Source: Terrimonas ginsenosidimutans (GTDB lineage Bacteria; Bacteroidota; Bacteroidia; Chitinophagales; Chitinophagaceae). From it: a stretch of DNA of 64,000 nucleotides. Positions 1 through 9,235 of this stretch are shown here, piece by piece (position 1 is the first letter of the stretch; the number at the start of each line of letters is the position of its first letter). Location: positions 186,001 through 250,000 of the forward strand of contig NZ_JAKLTR010000011.1 in NCBI RefSeq assembly GCF_022012415.1, written 5' to 3'. A program made the translations under genes and the position numbers. A model generated the notes under the pieces. It saw only the letters and a list, made by a program, of their open reading frames with translations. It was not told the DNA's origin and searched no databases.

Positions 1-1
1 G

Positions 2-1117
2 CCGAGGATACTGGACGACTTTTTGAAAGTGATCGTGAAAATGGATAGCCGGAAAGTAGCTTTCTGCACTTCAGATTATCGGGCATATTCTTACATAAAA
101 AAAAACAAGAGAGCAAATTATCCTGTAATTCTGTTTGGCGGAAAATCAAAACGAAGAAATATAGCTGCTAAAAAGCAGGCCGTTCAGGATCTTGAGCTTC
201 AGGTTTATCCCATCCTCGAAAAGGAGTTTGGCTATCTCGCGGCAAAAATGCGCAATATCATTAAAGCCAATCTCAATATCCTTACAGATTATTATGACTT
301 ATTCTACGACCAGTTGGATGAATTGAAACCGGAAAAAATCGTACTTGGTAGTGATGGTTTTTCTGTTTCAAGGGTGATCTGTTTTGCTGCCCGGCAATTA
401 GGAATAGAGACATGCGTACTACAACACGGATTTATTGATTCGCAGAATGGCTACCTTCCTCTTATTGCGGATAATTTGTTTTGCTGGTCAGTTTACGAAA
501 AAAAGTTCTTTGAGAGAAAAGGCGTGTCCTCTGAACGGTTATTTGTTGCCGGGTCTCCGAGGTTTGAAAATACAAGCTGGTTGCAAGGGCAAACTGATCC
601 GAAAAGTGCAGATGAACTACTGTTTGTTATTTGCCCGGGTATCCCGCAGGATGTATATGATCAGATAGATCAGATAAGGGATATTGGCAGTCAGTTGAAA
701 ACAGGGTATAAGATCCGTGTAAGGCCGCATCCGTATTATAAAGACCTGGCAGTTTCTTATTTTAAAACGAAACAGATTGACAATGCAGTCTTGGATGAAG
801 ACCCATTCTTGCAGTCGATAAACCAATCCAGTCTCGTTGTTTTCGGTAATGTTTCGACGGGCGTATTCGAAACCGTGGGTTTGGGTAGAAGTGTATATAT
901 ACTTTCGGGGACTCAGAACAAGTTTGATATATATGGCTTTCCGCGTATCGAAAAATCACTTTTATTGAAAGGGTTGAACGAAGGTGTTTCTTTAATAAAA
1001 GAATACGATATTCTGAATGCGCCAATGGCCGGATCCGCATCTCTTGTCGGTGCAGAATCTTCATCTGTTATTGCTGATATGCTAATTGCGCATAAAGGTG
1101 CCACATCGAATTTATGA
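2..1117 (+). CDS. Surface polysaccharide biosynthesis protein, GT-B/CDP-glycerol transferase-like (5' end cut by window)
   Basis: Probable glycosyltransferase or glycerophosphotransferase-like enzyme acting in the cytoplasm on a surface polysaccharide. The frame is open from base 2, so the true start may lie upstream; the first possible start inside is a TTG at 23, followed by ATG at 41. Counting from the TTG, visible motifs are LQHGF near residues 133-137, GSPRFE near 177-182, RPHP near 234-237 and GNVSTGVFETVGLG near 275-288. The last resembles the nucleotide-binding C-terminal lobe of capsule and CDP-glycerol-type GT-B enzymes. It overlaps the following flippase gene by four bases (ATGA), so it belongs to the same transcription unit. 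The donor and acceptor sugars cannot be read from sequence. Alternative: a surface carbohydrate protein without transferase activity. Confidence 0.7.
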   Translation, partial: PRILDDFLKVIVKMDSRKVAFCTSDYRAYSYIKKNKRANYPVILFGGKSKRRNIAAKKQAVQDLELQVYPILEKEFGYLAAKMRNIIKANLNILTDYYDLFYDQLDELKPEKIVLGSDGFSVSRVICFAARQLGIETCVLQHGFIDSQNGYLPLIADNLFCWSVYEKKFFERKGVSSERLFVAGSPRFENTSWLQGQTDPKSADELLFVICPGIPQDVYDQIDQIRDIGSQLKTGYKIRVRPHPYYKDLAVSYFKTKQIDNAVLDEDPFLQSINQSSLVVFGNVSTGVFETVGLGRSVYILSGTQNKFDIYGFPRIEKSLLLKGLNEGVSLIKEYDILNAPMAGSASLVGAESSSVIADMLIAHKGATSNL

Positions 1118-2358
1118 GTCTAGTAATCAGGATCGCGTCAATTACGAAAAAGTACGGCACTAACTTCATCGCGAATATCTTTCAGCAATGTCTTCGGTTC
1201 ATCATCATGTATATGGCGGCAAAGCAACTCGGTCCGAAAGAATTCGGCATTGTAAGCCTGCTGATAATGATCAGTAGCTATCTGATGAATGCTAATTTTG
1301 GAGCCGTCAACGGATTAAAAAGACAGATTCCTGTGTCTTATTCAAGACAAGGAGAAAATGTTGCCCGCGACGCCTTCTATTCGGTCTTCAATTTTAATAT
1401 CGTAAGCACACTTGTTGTGTCGCTGGTAGTGGCAGGCATACTGTTATTGCGCACGGACTACGATATATTTACCTGTGCTGTCCTGGTATTGCTTTCGCTT
1501 TCCGTTAATGTTTATTTTAGTGTACAGACATATTTCACTGCGACCGCAAGCTGGAAGGATTTGTTCAAGTTGCAGTTGACCTGCGGCCTGTTGTTAGTTG
1601 GGGCGCTGGTGAGTTTATTCTTTTCGGACTACCTGATTTTATTGCTGGCATATTCAGGCGCTTTTCTTTTTGCAAGTCTTCGTTTCTTTCTAAAGGCGCC
1701 GGTCCGTTTCTCGTTCGATAGCCAGATAGTCCGTGACAATATATATATCGGGTTTCCCATTATGATTGCCGGATTGATCTACTTTCTGTTCCAGACAACA
1801 GACAGATTGATCATTTCCCGCTACTATTTGAAAGAAGAGTTTGGATTCTATTCATTTGCATGGCTACTTGCCATGTCTTTAAATCTGATAGTAAGCCTGG
1901 CTTCAGAGTTGATTCTGCAGCGTGCGGCAAGCCGCTATGCAGGTGAATTTTACAATAACCAGATATTCCGGTTCCTGCTCCGGTATTCATTATTGGTTCA
2001 GGCCGGACTTGTGATACTGGCAGCTATACTTATTACAGGTGCATATTATGTTTTACCGGTTTATCTCACCGACTATGTAGCAGCCCTACCGGTGATACGC
2101 AATATCCTGATCGCGTATGTTATACAACAGCTTGGTCTTACAGCCGGTAACTATTACCTGATTGTGGGAAGGCAGAGGGTGTATAATATACTGCTGGTAA
2201 TCGCTTGTGTCCTGAATGCAGGGCTATTGTTGGGCATTATCTTTTTCAGCAGGATACGCCCGTCCATTGAGCAGATGAGCTCGTTCTATATTATTAGCAG
2301 CGTTTTGTACATTATTGTGCTTTACATACCCTTACGAAAACAGCTTTTCTCTAAATGA
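1114..2358 (+). CDS. Wzx-type oligosaccharide flippase (polysaccharide biosynthesis membrane protein)
   Basis: Integral inner-membrane protein of 414 aa that probably flips undecaprenyl-linked repeat units to the periplasm (MOP/MATE superfamily). The translation is hydrophobic throughout, with roughly 10-12 membrane segments, and begins with an amphipathic helix followed by the stretch AAKQLGPKEFGIVSLL, a pattern typical of Wzx-like proteins. The size fits the family. Its start overlaps the previous stop and its stop overlaps the next start, both as ATGA, so translation is probably coupled. A polymerase and an initiating transferase downstream support a Wzx/Wzy-type pathway. Substrate is unknown. 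Confidence 0.85.
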   Translation: MSLVIRIASITKKYGTNFIANIFQQCLRFIIMYMAAKQLGPKEFGIVSLLIMISSYLMNANFGAVNGLKRQIPVSYSRQGENVARDAFYSVFNFNIVSTLVVSLVVAGILLLRTDYDIFTCAVLVLLSLSVNVYFSVQTYFTATASWKDLFKLQLTCGLLLVGALVSLFFSDYLILLLAYSGAFLFASLRFFLKAPVRFSFDSQIVRDNIYIGFPIMIAGLIYFLFQTTDRLIISRYYLKEEFGFYSFAWLLAMSLNLIVSLASELILQRAASRYAGEFYNNQIFRFLLRYSLLVQAGLVILAAILITGAYYVLPVYLTDYVAALPVIRNILIAYVIQQLGLTAGNYYLIVGRQRVYNILLVIACVLNAGLLLGIIFFSRIRPSIEQMSSFYIISSVLYIIVLYIPLRKQLFSK

Positions 2359-3851
2359 ACATTTCTGCAAACACTGGAATGAAAGTTTCCGGCACACTGC
2401 TGATCCTTATCGCTTTACTGCTCGGTCTTGCCATCGTTGCACATCTCTCCACCAGTGCATTCCTTGGTATGTACCTTGGAATGTTCCTTTTATTGTTGAT
2501 TCCGGTATTTATACAGTTGAAAGGGTGGTGGGTGCCGTTGATAATCGGACTCATTATCCTGTTACCGGGTCCGCTGGATCGTACGCTGATTGCAGTGCAG
2601 TTGACACCGGAAGAAGGATATAATCCGTATGGGCTTTTTTCGGTGATCGATATACTGATGTTTCTTTCAATTGTTATCCATTTTGCATACGAAAGAAATT
2701 TGAAAGGTAGCTTTGACGCAACAGTAAACTATCTTACGCTTTGTCTGATGGCTATTACGGTCTTAGCCTGCATTTCAACAATTTTTTCCGCATTTAATTC
2801 TTCTACGTTCTATTTGCCAATGGCTTTGCGTGGGATCTTTTACAGCATAAGGTTCCTGCTGGTATTTGCATGGGTCAAGCTTTTTTTTAAGGACATCTCC
2901 TATGTCAGGCAGATGCCTTATGCTATATTTATTATCACGCTGGGTTTTGTACTACTCGCTGTTTTATCTCCATCGGATAATTATGAAGGTGGTAACCGTT
3001 TGTCTGTGGCAACCTATGGCGTAAACACATTTGGCCATTTGCTTACATTTGTTTCTCTATTGTGTATCCCTTTCATTTCACATTTTTATGCAAGTAAGCG
3101 GTATATGATGTTTCTGCTTGCGCTCGGCTCCCTCGTGATATGTTTTACTTTCCAGCTGATGTCGGCTAACCGTATGAGCTTTGGATTGCTTCTTATGGGC
3201 GCGGGCATCTATTATCTATACCTTCCGATACCTTTTCGGAAAAAGATGCGTCTTGCTTTTTTTATGCTGACAGGTCTCGTGATGTGCGTAGGTGTTTTTT
3301 TTGTCTTTAAGCCTGATCTTTTTGAACGGATCTTCGGTATTTTTCAGCTGGTCAGTGGCGAGAATGCATTGGAAGATGTAAAAGAATTGCAGGCAAGGTT
3401 TGTGGTATGGGGATTGAGCTACAACATGATTGTTGAACATCCTTTTCTTGGTGTGGGGCCAGGCCAGTGGAATTATCTAAAAGACTATTTTGGCACCATG
3501 CCTCCGTGGATGACATCCATTCTCGATCCACACAACGGCTATCTTTTATATGCATCGGAAATGGGGCTTATTTGCGTCATGATCTATTATAGTGTTATTT
3601 TCACCACCATCAGAAGAGGCATCAAAGCCTTTAAAATACTGAAGCAGCAGTATAAGATAAAACCTTCTGCTGACCTAAGTCTATATTTGTCATTCATTCT
3701 GATCCTGAATGTGATTATTGTTTGCTGGCTTTTATCAGATCTGACAAATGCGAGCGGCCTTAACATACGTGTTCAATCGCTGATGTGGTCATTGTGCAGC
3801 ATTTGTTTTATAGCGCCGTCTCTGGCAAGAAAGTATATCCATAGTTTATGA
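2355..3851 (+). CDS. O-antigen ligase/polymerase family membrane protein (Wzy/WaaL-like)
   Basis: Polytopic inner-membrane protein of 498 aa with about 10-12 hydrophobic segments. A large periplasmic-type loop in the C-terminal half carries the pattern WGLSYNMIVEHPFLGVGPGQW (split here as WGLSYNMIVEHP then FLGVGPGQW), which is typical of the Wzy_C/O-antigen ligase domain. It would either polymerise lipid-linked repeat units or ligate the finished glycan; sequence alone does not separate Wzy from WaaL. It is coupled by ATGA overlaps to the flippase before it and to the methyltransferase after it, which favours a polymerase role in the same polysaccharide pathway. Confidence 0.8.
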   Translation: MNISANTGMKVSGTLLILIALLLGLAIVAHLSTSAFLGMYLGMFLLLLIPVFIQLKGWWVPLIIGLIILLPGPLDRTLIAVQLTPEEGYNPYGLFSVIDILMFLSIVIHFAYERNLKGSFDATVNYLTLCLMAITVLACISTIFSAFNSSTFYLPMALRGIFYSIRFLLVFAWVKLFFKDISYVRQMPYAIFIITLGFVLLAVLSPSDNYEGGNRLSVATYGVNTFGHLLTFVSLLCIPFISHFYASKRYMMFLLALGSLVICFTFQLMSANRMSFGLLLMGAGIYYLYLPIPFRKKMRLAFFMLTGLVMCVGVFFVFKPDLFERIFGIFQLVSGENALEDVKELQARFVVWGLSYNMIVEHPFLGVGPGQWNYLKDYFGTMPPWMTSILDPHNGYLLYASEMGLICVMIYYSVIFTTIRRGIKAFKILKQQYKIKPSADLSLYLSFILILNVIIVCWLLSDLTNASGLNIRVQSLMWSLCSICFIAPSLARKYIHSL

Positions 3852-4777
3852 AAATTGTTTTATGCCCGGTTTGCGGAAGCTCTGACGCAGAAAAGAATCT
3901 GTACAAGCCATTCGTTGTAGACTCGCTGTCTTACGAGATCGTCCGTTGTAAAAAATGCAGACACTATTTCACTTTCTTCAATGTGCCGGTCGATATAGAT
4001 AAGTACTATGACGAAAAGGACTATACGGTCAAAGACACCCGTAACTCAGTTTTCTATAAGATTCAGGAGGCTGAGTATAAGAAAGTGCTGAAAAGGCTTG
4101 AGCAGCTGGCGCCCAAAGAAAGGGCGCTGATCGATTTTGGTGCAGGGAAAGGCCTCTTCCTTTCTTTCGCCGCAAATGCGGGTTATGAGGTTGCAGGAGT
4201 GGAAACCTCCACTCCGCGGGCTGAATATGCTAGAAAAGTATTCGACGTACAGATAAGCTCGGATTTCTATAGCGGGGGAGTGGTGTTCGGAAAAAGGTTT
4301 CCTGTTATCACAATGTTCCATGTTCTCGAACACATACCCGATGCAAAATCACTGCTTGGAAACCTGCTGAACGACAACCTTGATAATGATGGTGTGGCAG
4401 TTGTAGAAGTCCCGAATTTTGGTAGCTGGCAATCAAAATGGGGCCGCGAACGCTGGTTGCATATTGATATTCCAAGGCATGTCAGCCATTTTACCAGTGA
4501 ATCTTTAACACGGCTGCTTGATTCACTAGGCTATAAAATAATAAGAAAAGATACCTTTTCCCTTCACCTGGGAATTATCGGAATGATCCAAACGATCATG
4601 TCAAAATTCGGCTACCGGGGATTCCTTATTGGTGATCTAAAGGCAAAAAAAAATATACGACTCATGGCCGGATTAATGGCAGCACTGCCATTTGCTTTTA
4701 TACTGGAATGGTTCAGCAGCCTGACCGGCCGCGGAGGTGTGCTTAGATACTATGTAAGAAAAGAAGTAAAAGGATGA
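3848..4777 (+). CDS. Class I SAM-dependent methyltransferase with N-terminal zinc-ribbon
   Basis: Cytoplasmic methyltransferase of 309 aa. The N-terminus has two CxxC pairs (Cys6, Cys9, Cys34, Cys37) that look like a small zinc ribbon. It is followed by a Rossmann-type SAM site IDFGAGKGLF near residue 95 and the post-motif FHVLEHIPDA, a Methyltransf_23-like arrangement. Such proteins commonly sit in surface polysaccharide clusters, where they methylate a sugar or an intermediate; the actual substrate is not deducible. The start overlaps the polymerase stop and the stop overlaps the next glycosyltransferase start (ATGA), so it is an internal gene of the same operon. Confidence 0.85.
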   Translation: MKIVLCPVCGSSDAEKNLYKPFVVDSLSYEIVRCKKCRHYFTFFNVPVDIDKYYDEKDYTVKDTRNSVFYKIQEAEYKKVLKRLEQLAPKERALIDFGAGKGLFLSFAANAGYEVAGVETSTPRAEYARKVFDVQISSDFYSGGVVFGKRFPVITMFHVLEHIPDAKSLLGNLLNDNLDNDGVAVVEVPNFGSWQSKWGRERWLHIDIPRHVSHFTSESLTRLLDSLGYKIIRKDTFSLHLGIIGMIQTIMSKFGYRGFLIGDLKAKKNIRLMAGLMAALPFAFILEWFSSLTGRGGVLRYYVRKEVKG

Positions 4778-5883
4778 AAATTGCAATTATAGGATCAAGA
4801 GGCTATCCTTATGTATACAGTGGGTATGAAACGTTTGTTTCCGAGGTGGCACCGCGTTTAGTCGCTAAGGGAGTCGAAGTGCATGTGTACTGTCACAAGA
4901 AGTTATTCAAGGAACGACCAAAAGAAGTCAATGGTATCAGGCTTCATTATTTCTCCTCAATCAAATCCAAAAGCCTTAGCCAATGGTCTAACACGTTTCT
5001 TTGTACGATGCATGCGGTATTCTCAAAGTACGATGTGATATTATATGTTAACTCTGCCAATGGAATATTTGGCCCGCTGACAAGGATCTTTCGCAAACGT
5101 ACCGCGATCAATGTAGACGGATTGGAATGGCTGCGGCCGAAATGGAAAGGACTCGGAGCAAAAGTATTTTACCTTTCGTCGAAAATGGCTACCCGTTGGA
5201 TGGACAGGATTATCACAGATGCGGATGCCATGAAGGATGTTTATATCGAAGAATTTAAAACAGAATCTGTTGTTATTGCCTACGGCGCCAATATTCGTTA
5301 TTCCCGTCAGCCAGAACTTATCAGTCAGTGGCAGTTAGAGAAAGACGGCTATTATCTCATTGTTGGACGTCTTATCCCTGATAACAACGCATTGCTGATA
5401 TTGGAAGAGTTCATCAGGTCAGACTCAGGAAAAAAACTGGTTATTGTCGGAGATGTTCCTTATCAGGATGAGTATGCGACACGAATCAAGGCGATAAAAG
5501 ATGCCCGGGTGATTTTTACAGGATATGTTAATGGCAGTGATCAATTGGCTGAACTATATCATAATTGTTTTGCCTATTTTCATGGGCATGAGTTTGGCGG
5601 AACCAACCCGACTTTGTTGAAGGCCCTTGCTTACGGCTGCGCGGTCATCGCACTGGACACGAAATTCAGCCGGGAGGTATTGAAAAGTGAAGAGCATGGT
5701 GTCTATTTCTCAAAAGATAAGGATGACCTTTGTCAGTTGATCCGTGAGATTGAAAAAAAACCTGAAAAACTTGCAACTTTGAAGGGAAAGTCACGTTTAC
5801 GTATTACAGAAAATTATACTTGGGAGAAGATTACTGGCCAATATTTCGACTTATTTCAAGAGATGTATACATCGCAAAAATAA
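4774..5883 (+). CDS. GT4-type glycosyltransferase with DUF1972 N-terminal domain
   Basis: Cytoplasmic GT-B glycosyltransferase of 369 aa. The N-terminal lobe starts with IIGSRGYPYVYSGYETF, which matches the DUF1972 signature found in rhamnosyltransferase-like proteins. The C-terminal lobe has LIVGRLIPDNN near the domain junction and HEFGGTNPTLLKALAYG near residue 273, the GT4 nucleotide-sugar site with its conserved glutamate region replaced by a Gly-Thr-Asn stretch common in this subfamily. Last of five genes joined by ATGA overlaps. It probably adds a sugar to the lipid-linked repeat unit; donor sugar unknown. After it comes a 163-bp gap before the next gene. Confidence 0.85.
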   Translation: MKIAIIGSRGYPYVYSGYETFVSEVAPRLVAKGVEVHVYCHKKLFKERPKEVNGIRLHYFSSIKSKSLSQWSNTFLCTMHAVFSKYDVILYVNSANGIFGPLTRIFRKRTAINVDGLEWLRPKWKGLGAKVFYLSSKMATRWMDRIITDADAMKDVYIEEFKTESVVIAYGANIRYSRQPELISQWQLEKDGYYLIVGRLIPDNNALLILEEFIRSDSGKKLVIVGDVPYQDEYATRIKAIKDARVIFTGYVNGSDQLAELYHNCFAYFHGHEFGGTNPTLLKALAYGCAVIALDTKFSREVLKSEEHGVYFSKDKDDLCQLIREIEKKPEKLATLKGKSRLRITENYTWEKITGQYFDLFQEMYTSQK

Positions 5884-6046
5884 TTTGACGTAGAAACCAT
5901 TTAATGTTCCCGTAAAAACCACCGGAACCGCGCGAACAATAATTCCCGATTTTATTCTTATTTATAAAGCAACGAATAATTCAGTTACTTTGTCATGATT
6001 CCCGCTGGTGAAGACCAATTATTAAACCTTACATAACCTTTATCTG

Positions 6047-7450
6047 ATGCAAAAAATCTATAACCCTTCCACCAGGGCGAAAATCACGTTGGACTTTTTG
6101 TTCATCAGCTTGATCTGTGTTTTTTTACAGAATGGGTTTAAAGTGCCTTCAAATGAGTTTCTTTCCAGCACGCATGTATTACTGACCTGTATCACGACTG
6201 GTTGCTGGTTTTTCTGCGGACGGGCAATGGGACTTTACAAGGATTACCGGGCCACGCCCTTCTCATATGAGTGGATAGTCTTCCTGAAAACCATGATCAT
6301 CTATTTTCTTCTCACCTCTTTCATTTTTTCGCAACTTGTATCAGCATATCGTTTCGGACTTTCTCAATTGGCTTTTCATTGTGCCTGGATATTCGTGTTG
6401 TTGCCAGTTCAGAAATTGGCGATCCGGGTATTTTTCAAAAGACTTCGAAACAGTAAGCAGGTGAGACGAAAGGTATTGATTGTAGGAGCCGGAGATTCGG
6501 GAGTGAACTTTTATCAGCAATATGTGAAGGATAATCATTATGGTTATGCGCTGACCGGGTTTATTGACGATACCACAAATCCACTTGTAAACGGTCATTA
6601 TCTTGGCAAAACCGCTGATATAGACGAGATCATTGCGAACTATGAACTCGATGATATTGTCGTAGCCATGCCGATCAACGATGATATTCAACTCAGCAAG
6701 ATCATCAAAGCAGGCGAAAGGGAAGGTAAACGGGTTAAGATTATACCTCATTACCAACGATTTAGCGCGGGTAGAATTCATGTGGGCACCCTAGGTTCTC
6801 TCCCCATCATTACCCTTCGCTCACTCCCGCTGGATGTAACCGATAACAAGGTTTATAAAAGATCTTTTGATATCATTTTCGCGGGCCTGGTAACAATCCT
6901 TATCCTAAGTTGGCTGATCCCCATCATCAGCCTGGCAATAAAATTTACCTCCAAAGGGCCTGTTTTCTTTAAACAGGAGCGTTGGGGGTTAAATAACAAG
7001 CCGATTGTTTGTTATAAATTCAGGACCATGGTACATAACAGCCGTGATCTTGATGAAAGTGGCAAGTACCAGCAGGCTAAAAAGAACGACCCCCGGATCA
7101 CGAAAATCGGCGCTTTTCTCCGGAAAACCAGTCTTGATGAGATGCCTCAGTTCCTCAATGTGCTGCTGGGCTCGATGTCTGTTGTAGGCCCACGCCCCCA
7201 TCCGGTTCCACTAAATATACAATCTAAAGACAGTGTCGAAAATTATATGATGCGCCATTGGGTCAAACCCGGCATCACAGGTTGGGCCCAAACAAACGGA
7301 TACCGTGGTGAAACGCGCAAACCTTACCTAATGCAAAAAAGGGTTGAATTTGACGTTTGGTACATGGAGAACTGGACGTTCTGGCTCGATCTCCAGATCA
7401 TTCTTCAAACTCTCGTCAATATGGTGAAAACTGAAAAGAACGCTTATTAA
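6047..7450 (+). CDS. Undecaprenyl-phosphate sugar phosphotransferase (initiating transferase, WcaJ/WbaP type)
   Basis: Polyisoprenyl-phosphate hexose-1-phosphate transferase of 467 aa that starts repeat-unit synthesis by loading a sugar phosphate on undecaprenyl phosphate. About four to five N-terminal membrane segments precede a CoA_binding_3-like Rossmann domain (VLIVGAGDSGVNFYQ near residue 142). A further hydrophobic helix near 277 is followed by the Bac_transf catalytic domain with KQERWGLNN, YKFRTM, RKTSLDEMPQFLNVL and VVGPRPHP. Full-length for the family. A weak promoter-like TACTTTG lies near 5986. It stands apart from the upstream operon but is on the same strand and in the same pathway. 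Confidence 0.92.
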   Translation: MQKIYNPSTRAKITLDFLFISLICVFLQNGFKVPSNEFLSSTHVLLTCITTGCWFFCGRAMGLYKDYRATPFSYEWIVFLKTMIIYFLLTSFIFSQLVSAYRFGLSQLAFHCAWIFVLLPVQKLAIRVFFKRLRNSKQVRRKVLIVGAGDSGVNFYQQYVKDNHYGYALTGFIDDTTNPLVNGHYLGKTADIDEIIANYELDDIVVAMPINDDIQLSKIIKAGEREGKRVKIIPHYQRFSAGRIHVGTLGSLPIITLRSLPLDVTDNKVYKRSFDIIFAGLVTILILSWLIPIISLAIKFTSKGPVFFKQERWGLNNKPIVCYKFRTMVHNSRDLDESGKYQQAKKNDPRITKIGAFLRKTSLDEMPQFLNVLLGSMSVVGPRPHPVPLNIQSKDSVENYMMRHWVKPGITGWAQTNGYRGETRKPYLMQKRVEFDVWYMENWTFWLDLQIILQTLVNMVKTEKNAY

Positions 7451-7492
7451 TCACCGCTTTTCCCCTTCGTCTCCTATATAAACCCAATCGAA

Positions 7493-9163
7493 ATGCCGAA
7501 ACGTGTCGCATTCGGCTTGCTGTTGATAATGGCAGCAGGTCATTCATATTCCCAAAACCTTCCTGTTGGTAGTCAAGTGTTAGAAGATGCCCTTCGCCGG
7601 CTGCAGATCACGGGAGAAAGGCCAACAGATATATCCTACACTATCAGACCGGTTTCTGCATATGCTGCCGGTGATGCCGATTCTATATATAATCTTCTGC
7701 AGTGGGCAGGAGGCAATGGGCCTAAAACCGCTAATTTCGCCCACGGAAAAGGCAGCCTGGTCATTCTTCCCGCAACCATCCGCCAGCAATTCAATTCGCA
7801 CCATCCCTACGGCTGGAATGACGGATCCATGATCCAGGCAAAAGGATATCAAACACAGATATCTGCGGGGATTTACACAAAACTCGGCCCGCTCAGCATT
7901 CAATTCAGGCCAGAATTTGTGTATGCACAGAACGCAAACTTTGAACAATTTCCCGGATGGCAGAATGATAGTTTATGGCGCGACTATTACTACATCCTGA
8001 ACAGGATAGATAATCCTGAAAAATTCGGAAATGGCAGTTACACAAAAGTGTTTCCTGGCCAATCCAGTGTCCGGTTCAACTATAAAAAGCTTTCACTTGG
8101 GGTTTCAACTGAGAATCTCTGGTGGGGCCCAGGTATACGTAATTCCCTGCTGATGAGCAATACGGCGCCAGGCTTTCCTCATATTACGTTCAACACAACG
8201 GCCCCGGTAAAAACAGGCATCGGCTCATTCGAATGGCAGATCGTAAGTGGAATGACCAAAGGCTCAGGTATTCTTCCACAGGATACGGCCAGAACTTTCG
8301 ATGGCTTATCGCTCTACCAGCCTAAACAGGAAGACAGCAAGCGATATATGAACGGGATGACGATAACCTGGCAACCTAAATGGACAAAAGGTCTCTACCT
8401 TGGTTTCTCAAGAATGTTCTATCTCTACAACTCTGATGTAGATAAGTCGTTTGATGGCTATCTCCCTATCTTCGGTACTTTCTTCAAAGGCGCCACCAAC
8501 GGGGAAGATGAAAAGCGCAGGGACCAACTCCTGTCATTATTTGCCAGACTCGTACTCCCGAAAGAGAAAGCAGAATTCTATGCAGAGTTTGGCCGAAACG
8601 ATCATTCGCAAAACTTTACTGATGCAGTGCTTGAACCTGAGCATGCACGCGCTTATATCGTCGGCGGAAGGAAAATCATCACAACTCCAAAGAATCTGGA
8701 TATTGAAGTAATGTTTGAACTCACCCAGCTGGAAAATTCCCCAACGGCATGGCTTCGCGCACAGGAAGGCTGGTATACACATTACCAGGTTAGACATGGT
8801 TACACTCATCGCGGCCAGGTGATCGGAGCGGGTATCGGACCCGGCTCCAATAGTCAGACCATCGGGATCAGTTGGTTAAAAGGGATCGAAAAGATTGGCT
8901 TTACCGTTGAGCGGGTGGTAAGAAATAATGATTACTATTATCGCGCTTTTCAACGGCTTCAGAACCCACGTTTTCACTGGGTGGACATGTCGTTGAATGC
9001 GTATAAAGACTGGTATTATAAACGCCTTTTATTCTCAGCGAATCTTTCATTTGTCCGTTCCTTCAATTACCAGTGGAGGTATCAGCATGACGCAGCGGGC
9101 GAGGAAGTGTATACTAATGTAAATCAGCTACACGCCGGTCTATCTGTTTCCTATATGTTTTGA
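7493..9163 (+). CDS. Wzi-type capsule assembly outer membrane protein
   Basis: Predicted outer-membrane beta-barrel of 556 aa with a cleavable signal peptide (hydrophobic stretch FGLLLIMAAGHSYS followed by QNLPVG). The body is rich in alternating aromatic strands and glycine turns (for example YGWNDGSMIQAKGYQ and RPEFVYAQN) and ends with a terminal aromatic residue (SVSYMF), as expected for a barrel inserted by Bam. The family is involved in attaching or organising capsule at the cell surface. It starts 42 bp after the initiating transferase and closes the polysaccharide cluster, followed at once by a strong bidirectional terminator. Confidence 0.85.
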   Translation: MPKRVAFGLLLIMAAGHSYSQNLPVGSQVLEDALRRLQITGERPTDISYTIRPVSAYAAGDADSIYNLLQWAGGNGPKTANFAHGKGSLVILPATIRQQFNSHHPYGWNDGSMIQAKGYQTQISAGIYTKLGPLSIQFRPEFVYAQNANFEQFPGWQNDSLWRDYYYILNRIDNPEKFGNGSYTKVFPGQSSVRFNYKKLSLGVSTENLWWGPGIRNSLLMSNTAPGFPHITFNTTAPVKTGIGSFEWQIVSGMTKGSGILPQDTARTFDGLSLYQPKQEDSKRYMNGMTITWQPKWTKGLYLGFSRMFYLYNSDVDKSFDGYLPIFGTFFKGATNGEDEKRRDQLLSLFARLVLPKEKAEFYAEFGRNDHSQNFTDAVLEPEHARAYIVGGRKIITTPKNLDIEVMFELTQLENSPTAWLRAQEGWYTHYQVRHGYTHRGQVIGAGIGPGSNSQTIGISWLKGIEKIGFTVERVVRNNDYYYRAFQRLQNPRFHWVDMSLNAYKDWYYKRLLFSANLSFVRSFNYQWRYQHDAAGEEVYTNVNQLHAGLSVSYMF

Positions 9164-9185
9164 TAATAATTGCAATTCTCCCCAT

Positions 9186-9218
9186 AAAAAAAGCCGTGGA
9201 TCATCCACGGCTTTTTTT
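9186..9218. terminator. Bidirectional Rho-independent terminator between wzi-like gene and fabG
   Basis: Stem GCCGTGGA (9193-9200) and TCCACGGC (9204-9211) with a 3-nt loop, flanked by seven A on the left and seven T on the right. It can end transcripts from both converging genes. Confidence 0.92.
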
Positions 9219-9235
9219 ATATTAGTTTATGAACG

